From the NCBI GenBank assembly GCA_039619475.1, contig CM077116.1, positions 375,212,188-375,276,187 of the forward strand: a stretch of DNA of 64,000 nt. Direction: 5' to 3'. Shown here one piece after another: positions 60,567-64,000 of this stretch; within the stretch, counting starts at the first letter, position 1, and each line of letters starts with the position of its first letter. The translations under genes and the position numbers were made by a program. The notes beneath the pieces were generated by a model. That model saw nothing but the letters and a program-made list of their open reading frames with translations, had not been told where the DNA came from and ran no database searches. Origin of the DNA: Icerya purchasi (Eukaryota > Arthropoda > Insecta > Hemiptera > Monophlebidae).

Positions 60567-61556
60567 TTAATTAAAACGGATATTATTCGACAGGAAACAA
60601 GAAAGGGAGTCAATAAAGGATGTAGAGGGAGCAATATTGTTTGAAGAGAGTAGTTCAATGATGGCTACCGAAATATCCTTAATTAAAGGCGAAGGGGTAG
60701 CGGAAGGGGAATTAGGAGTACATAAGGAGACGGGAATAGCAGGATTTGGGGGAAGGTGAGTATTTGAAGAGGAAGATTTGTTAAGAGCCCAACCGTTAGG
60801 GGGGGTTGGGAGACGATTAGATGGGAGTGGGGGGAATTGAGGAGAAGAATTATGAAAAGGTTTGGAATTACGGGATTTATGAAAGGTGGGAGATTTGGGT
60901 CGGAAGTGAGAGGGAGCAGTCAACGGAGGAATGGAAGAAGTATTAATGTAAGAAGTGGAAGATGAGGCACGGTCGGCATACGAAAAAGCCTGAGAGACTA
61001 AATTGCTTTTTTTAAATTGAGAAGCCTCTTGGAATGTGATATTTTCAAATGCCATAATTCGTTTTATTTCTTTTTGTTTGAGCCACTCGGGACAAGCACG
61101 ATCATTGGCACTGTGGGCGCCTTTGCAATTACGGCAAGTGGGAGGAAGTTGTAGACTGCTGCATTCCGAGACTGAATGCCTGGAAGAACAGTGGGAGCAG
61201 ATGGTATAGGAACCACGGCAGTGCTTCGCAATGTGTCCAAAAAGGAAGCATTTAGAGCACTGCGTAGGTAGACGAACGCTGGGAGAAACCAGAAATCGAA
61301 TTTTAAATATCGAAACGTATTCTGGGAGAGAAGTTTTATGAAATTTGATTTCAACAGAACCAGTCGGAACTTTTTTACCTTCAGAAAAACGATGTATACG
61401 ACGGATAGAGGCGATAGGAATAGTAGAATGGATTCCTTCCAAGATTTCATCTTCAGAAAAGGATGGATGAATACCGGAAATAATGCCCATTCTGAATAAC
61501 ACAGAGTTTGGAATGTACGCTTTGATATTATGCGATGCAAAAAAATTAGGATGAGG
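60567..61556 (-). CDS. nested I element ORF1 (gag), 5'-truncated
   Basis: RNA-binding ORF1 protein. It is open from the junction (HPNFFASHNIKAYIPNSVLF) to TAA at about 60567. An RRM-like segment (MGIISGIHPSFSEDEILEGI, then SVEIKFHKTSLPEYV) is followed by three Cys/His knuckles: CSKCFLFGHIAKHC, CSHCSSRHSVSEC and CRNCKGAHSANDRAC. The C-terminal half is Ser/Pro-rich. No internal stop. The N-terminus and natural start are missing because of the 5' truncation. Confidence 0.9.
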   Translation of the reverse strand, partial: PHPNFFASHNIKAYIPNSVLFRMGIISGIHPSFSEDEILEGIHSTIPIASIRRIHRFSEGKKVPTGSVEIKFHKTSLPEYVSIFKIRFLVSPSVRLPTQCSKCFLFGHIAKHCRGSYTICSHCSSRHSVSECSSLQLPPTCRNCKGAHSANDRACPEWLKQKEIKRIMAFENITFQEASQFKKSNLVSQAFSYADRASSSTSYINTSSIPPLTAPSHFRPKSPTFHKSRNSKPFHNSSPQFPPLPSNRLPTPPNGWALNKSSSSNTHLPPNPAIPVSLCTPNSPSATPSPLIKDISVAIIELLSSNNIAPSTSFIDSLSCFLSNNIRFN

Positions 61557-61559
61557 CTT

Positions 61560-62714
61560 AATATAGGAAATTTACATCCCTTTGCTGCTGCTAAAATTCT
61601 CTTTAATAGAACTAAATCAATCACAGAAATCCTCCGAGCGGGCAGTAATAGACTTAGACTCTTTTTTAGGGATATTAGCTCAGCAAATAATTTTCTTCTT
61701 GATTCTGACTTCCTTAATAAAAATGACTTTAAGGCCTTTATTCCTAATAATCTATTGTTCTCTTTTGGCATTATTCGTAATGTACCTGTAGATATTACCG
61801 AAGAAGAATTATTGGAAGATATTTCAGCGGAAGTGCCGGTAGCTTCAATTCGACGACTCAAGAAAAGAGATGGCGATAAATTTCGTCCAATTCCCCTAAT
61901 TGAAATTAAATTCAAATCACCTTTCCTTCCCAGTTATGTTCATTTTTTTCATCTTCGTTGTACAGTGGAACCCAGCGTAAGACCTCCTATCCAATGCCGA
62001 GCTTGTTTTCGTTTTGGCCACACCGACAAGTTTTGTCGCAGTAAACCACGTTGTCCTAAATGTAATGAGTTGCATTCCTTGGATTCTTGTTCAGCTCCGC
62101 AGCCGTCAGATTCTAAATGCCTCAACTGCAAGGGTAATCATTTAGCCACCGATAGACAGTGTCCTGTTTTTCAAGACCAGCTTCATCTTCGTAAAATCTT
62201 GGCTTATGAAAACGTGTCCTATAATGAAGCTAGTATAATTAAAAAATCCAATCTTGCCAACTCAGCTTTTTCTTTTTCCGATATAGCTCAAAAAAACCTG
62301 CATTCTTCTCCTTCCAAGTTTTCTCGCCGACCCAATCGGTCACGATCTCCCAAATCTCTTCCCGTTCCTAATCAGCATTTCCCTCCTCTTCCGTCAAACA
62401 ATCGTAATTATCGTAACGGCCTCTTCTTCCCCGAATCAACGCACAGTGCGTCGTCTCATAACGTTCCTTCTTATTCTCTTCCCAACTCACCTAACTCTTG
62501 CTTGCAACAACAGGTACCAACTACTCTAATTTTTCCTAATCCCAACTCCTCCGTTCCCATGTCAGCAGAAGAAGCTGTCGATAAGCTAGACTTCAGCTTA
62601 AACCTTCAAAATACCTCTCCTAACCTACGTCAAAATCCTGAATTTCGCTTGGCATCGCTCAAGCTTTTCCAACTGTTATTTGCTCACTGTCCTCCGAATT
62701 CTACGGCTACGTAA
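61560..62714 (+). CDS. outer I element ORF1 (gag), main part
   Basis: Begins at the junction with NIGNLHPFAAAKILFNRTKS, in frame with the piece ending at 56010, and stops at TAA 62712-62714. Order of parts: an RRM-like segment (LLFSFGIIRNVPVDITEEEL, then LIEIKFKSPFLPSYV), then knuckles CRACFRFGHTDKFC, CPKCNELHSLDSC and CLNCKGNHLATDRQC, then a conserved KILAYENVSYNEA stretch and a Ser/Pro/Asn-rich tail. No stop inside. The open frame extends a little further left (to 61530), but those codons are antisense sequence of the nested copy. Confidence 0.9.
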   Translation, partial: NIGNLHPFAAAKILFNRTKSITEILRAGSNRLRLFFRDISSANNFLLDSDFLNKNDFKAFIPNNLLFSFGIIRNVPVDITEEELLEDISAEVPVASIRRLKKRDGDKFRPIPLIEIKFKSPFLPSYVHFFHLRCTVEPSVRPPIQCRACFRFGHTDKFCRSKPRCPKCNELHSLDSCSAPQPSDSKCLNCKGNHLATDRQCPVFQDQLHLRKILAYENVSYNEASIIKKSNLANSAFSFSDIAQKNLHSSPSKFSRRPNRSRSPKSLPVPNQHFPPLPSNNRNYRNGLFFPESTHSASSHNVPSYSLPNSPNSCLQQQVPTTLIFPNPNSSVPMSAEEAVDKLDFSLNLQNTSPNLRQNPEFRLASLKLFQLLFAHCPPNSTAT

Positions 62715-63882
62715 CTGGTCAACTTCCTGTATTTCCGTTAATGGTCCTTATGATTGTTAAATTCCATTCTAATTTCTTCTCTTGCATATGTATAAAATTC
62801 GCTATGGTTTGAATTTTATGCTTTTTCCCAAATTTCTACCCTGTCGTTCTCTTTCCATATTCCTTTATCTAGGCTAACCAGCATTCCGGAGCTCAGGCCG
62901 TTAATTCCTATCACATTTTCTTCTGTTATCTTATGTTTCGCACGGATTGCATTACTGAGAATACAGACATCATATGCCTTATTCCAAAAATATATGTTTC
63001 CTATTCCTATTATCACCATCGTCTCGTTTCGCAACTTGAAACTTGCGGGTGATGAGAGCGGTGGAGAATTGTTCATAATTTTTGTTTCGATCAATTTTCT
63101 TTTCTCAGCTATACTGTTAAAAGCGAGAAAAGTTAACAGATGTTTCTGTTCTGATCTATATGCTTTGCATTATTTTTATGACCATTGCCTCTTTCTGCGA
63201 ACTTCGATTGGGTTCGACAGTAGTCGAGGACGGTGTATGGTTGATTGCAATGCACAATTGTATAAAACTTCTTTTTTCTTCGGTTTTAAACCGTGCAAAT
63301 CAATACTAATTATTAGATGCATTATTCTCATCCTCAAATATCTGACTTTTTCCTTTTTTCATCTTTCCTTCGGTCTTCTTTGAAATACGCTGGGCTACGG
63401 TAAAGAAAAACGGTTAGACTGTTTCAATTTAATCATTATCAAAGTCCTTTTCGTTCCAATTATGACCCTTTTTAAAGCGAATTTAATCTCTAATTATTCC
63501 TTGCTTAATCTTAATTTCTTCACGTTGACCCGCAGCCCTTTCCTCATCATTCCATACCTAATTAAGTTGGTAAGCAAGCGAGAGAGAAAGTGGTTTTTCC
63601 TCAGTGAGCATCGCAATAAGTTTTCATATTCCTCATTCGTAAGTTATCTGGGAAAACAGATGTCTCTCCATTGTCTTTTTTGCATCCCTTCTTCTGCCGT
63701 ATCTTTCCTTGTCTTTATTCAATACTTTCAACTGGCTTTGCGTGGACTACCCGAGCCTACACTCATTCCTTCTCCGATTTTCCTCTCTCTTCCAAATCTG
63801 CAGGCTGTAAGGTATTATTTCCCTTTCTCTTCTACATTTACATGGTTCCTTCCCCTCCAACTATTTTTCTGGACTTTAAATG
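62715..63882 (+). other. ORF1-ORF2 spacer of the outer I element
   Basis: About 1.17 kb without a recognisable domain. Short T-rich open frames of 92-152 codons occur on both strands (for example plus 62994-63383 and 63462-63920) with no known motif. It is longer than the roughly 750-bp spacer of the nested copy and not obviously alignable with it. Confidence 0.6.
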
Positions 63883-64000
63883 ATGTCAAACAGGCTAAAT
63901 ATTCTTCAATGGAACTGTAGAAGTCTTAATGTCAATAAATGCTCTCTCGAAGGTTTGTTGGATCAATATAACATTCAGGTTGCTCTCTTGTCAGAAACTT
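63883..64000 (+). CDS. outer I element ORF2 start (endonuclease), runs off the edge
   Basis: ATG-ATG at 63881-63886 region, then SNRLNILQWNCRSLNVNKCS, LEGLLDQYNIQVALLSET. It matches the start of the nested copy's ORF2 (ALNILQWNCRSLRANKN, ALLSETW): the first Asn and the Glu of the APE-type endonuclease site. Open to the last base. Whether the rest is intact cannot be seen. Confidence 0.9.
   Translation, partial: MSNRLNILQWNCRSLNVNKCSLEGLLDQYNIQVALLSET

Larger units (their letters stand above)
56009..61556 (-). mobile_element. nested I-clade LINE (minus strand), near full coding length
   Basis: About 5.5 kb. The poly(T) at 56009-56036 is its poly(A) tail, preceded in its own sense by the shared CCTTGGTTGACGAGCCC block. 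It carries ORF2 (59819 down to about 56121) and most of ORF1 (about 61556 to 60567). Its 5' end lies inside ORF1, so it lacks the 5' untranslated region and the ORF1 N-terminus. The left flank TCTGAGCTT and right flank GATGAGGCTTAAT share TGAG-CTT with one extra G, a possible short target duplication. It belongs to a different subfamily from the outer copy, judging by ORF1 divergence. Confidence 0.9.
61557..64000 (+). mobile_element. outer I-clade LINE, continuation to window edge
   Basis: Rest of ORF1, a spacer of about 1.17 kb and the start of ORF2. Continues past the right end. See the 5' part at 55330-56010. Confidence 0.85.

Noticed and set aside
61500..61600. Twin-priming inversion of a single LINE
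   Set aside because: Both sides contain overlapping, diverged ORF1 sequence and the outer ORF1 can be traced to 55684-56010, so two separate copies, one nested, fit better.

Overview
This is a eukaryotic, very probably insect, genomic window. It is AT-rich and gene-poor, has long introns with GT-AG junctions, carries many microsatellites and homopolymer tracts, and is loaded with arthropod-type transposons (mariner, hAT, pogo/Tigger, I-clade and other non-LTR retrotransposons, a Penelope-like relic, tRNA-derived SINEs). I cannot name the order or species from sequence alone.

The only host gene I can support is the 3' half of an ABCC (MRP4/ABCC4-like) transporter on the minus strand. Nine exons between 54706 and about 15802 join in frame. 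They encode the end of the second transmembrane domain, the whole second nucleotide-binding domain and the C-terminal tail. The 5' half of the gene lies beyond the right edge of the window or in exons I could not find. Its eight introns (1.8-9.6 kb) account for most of the window and are packed with transposon debris.

Region by region. 1-2.3 kb: relics of a non-LTR reverse transcriptase and of a Gypsy-like Pol end. 2.36-3.70 kb: an apparently intact DD41D mariner with matching terminal inverted repeats, a TA duplication and an uninterrupted 352-codon transposase. 3.71-5.8 kb: a decayed hAT transposase gene of the DUF4371/TTF-finger type. 5.8-11.9 kb: mostly anonymous sequence with an RTE-like tail relic and SINE-like fragments. 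11.93-13.76 kb: a young 5'-truncated I-clade LINE flanked by an 11-bp target duplication. 14.5-15.15 kb: a short hAT element. 15.8-54.7 kb: the ABCC gene; its introns hold three further hAT-type elements with 8-bp duplications (20.3, 23.4, 50.2 kb), a mariner relic (21.7-22.6), LINE relics (17.4, 19.3, 25.9, 26.7, 31.6, 35.8-37.2, 46.6, 47.3, 53.1), a Penelope-like relic (33.3-34.8), a 430-bp foldback element (30.6-31.0) with related copies, a pogo/Tigger element (41.6-42.85), a MITE-like element (51.8-52.2) and two SINE copies (53.0-54.1). 55.6-64 kb: two I-clade LINEs, one nested in the other in opposite orientation, so that the ORF1 (gag) of the outer element is split by about 5.5 kb but is still in frame across the insertion.

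No operon, CRISPR array, rRNA gene or functional tRNA gene was seen. The main points of interest are the intact DD41D mariner, the nested I elements, a 62-bp LINE insertion consisting only of a 3' tail but with a 14-bp duplication, and the foldback and SINE families.
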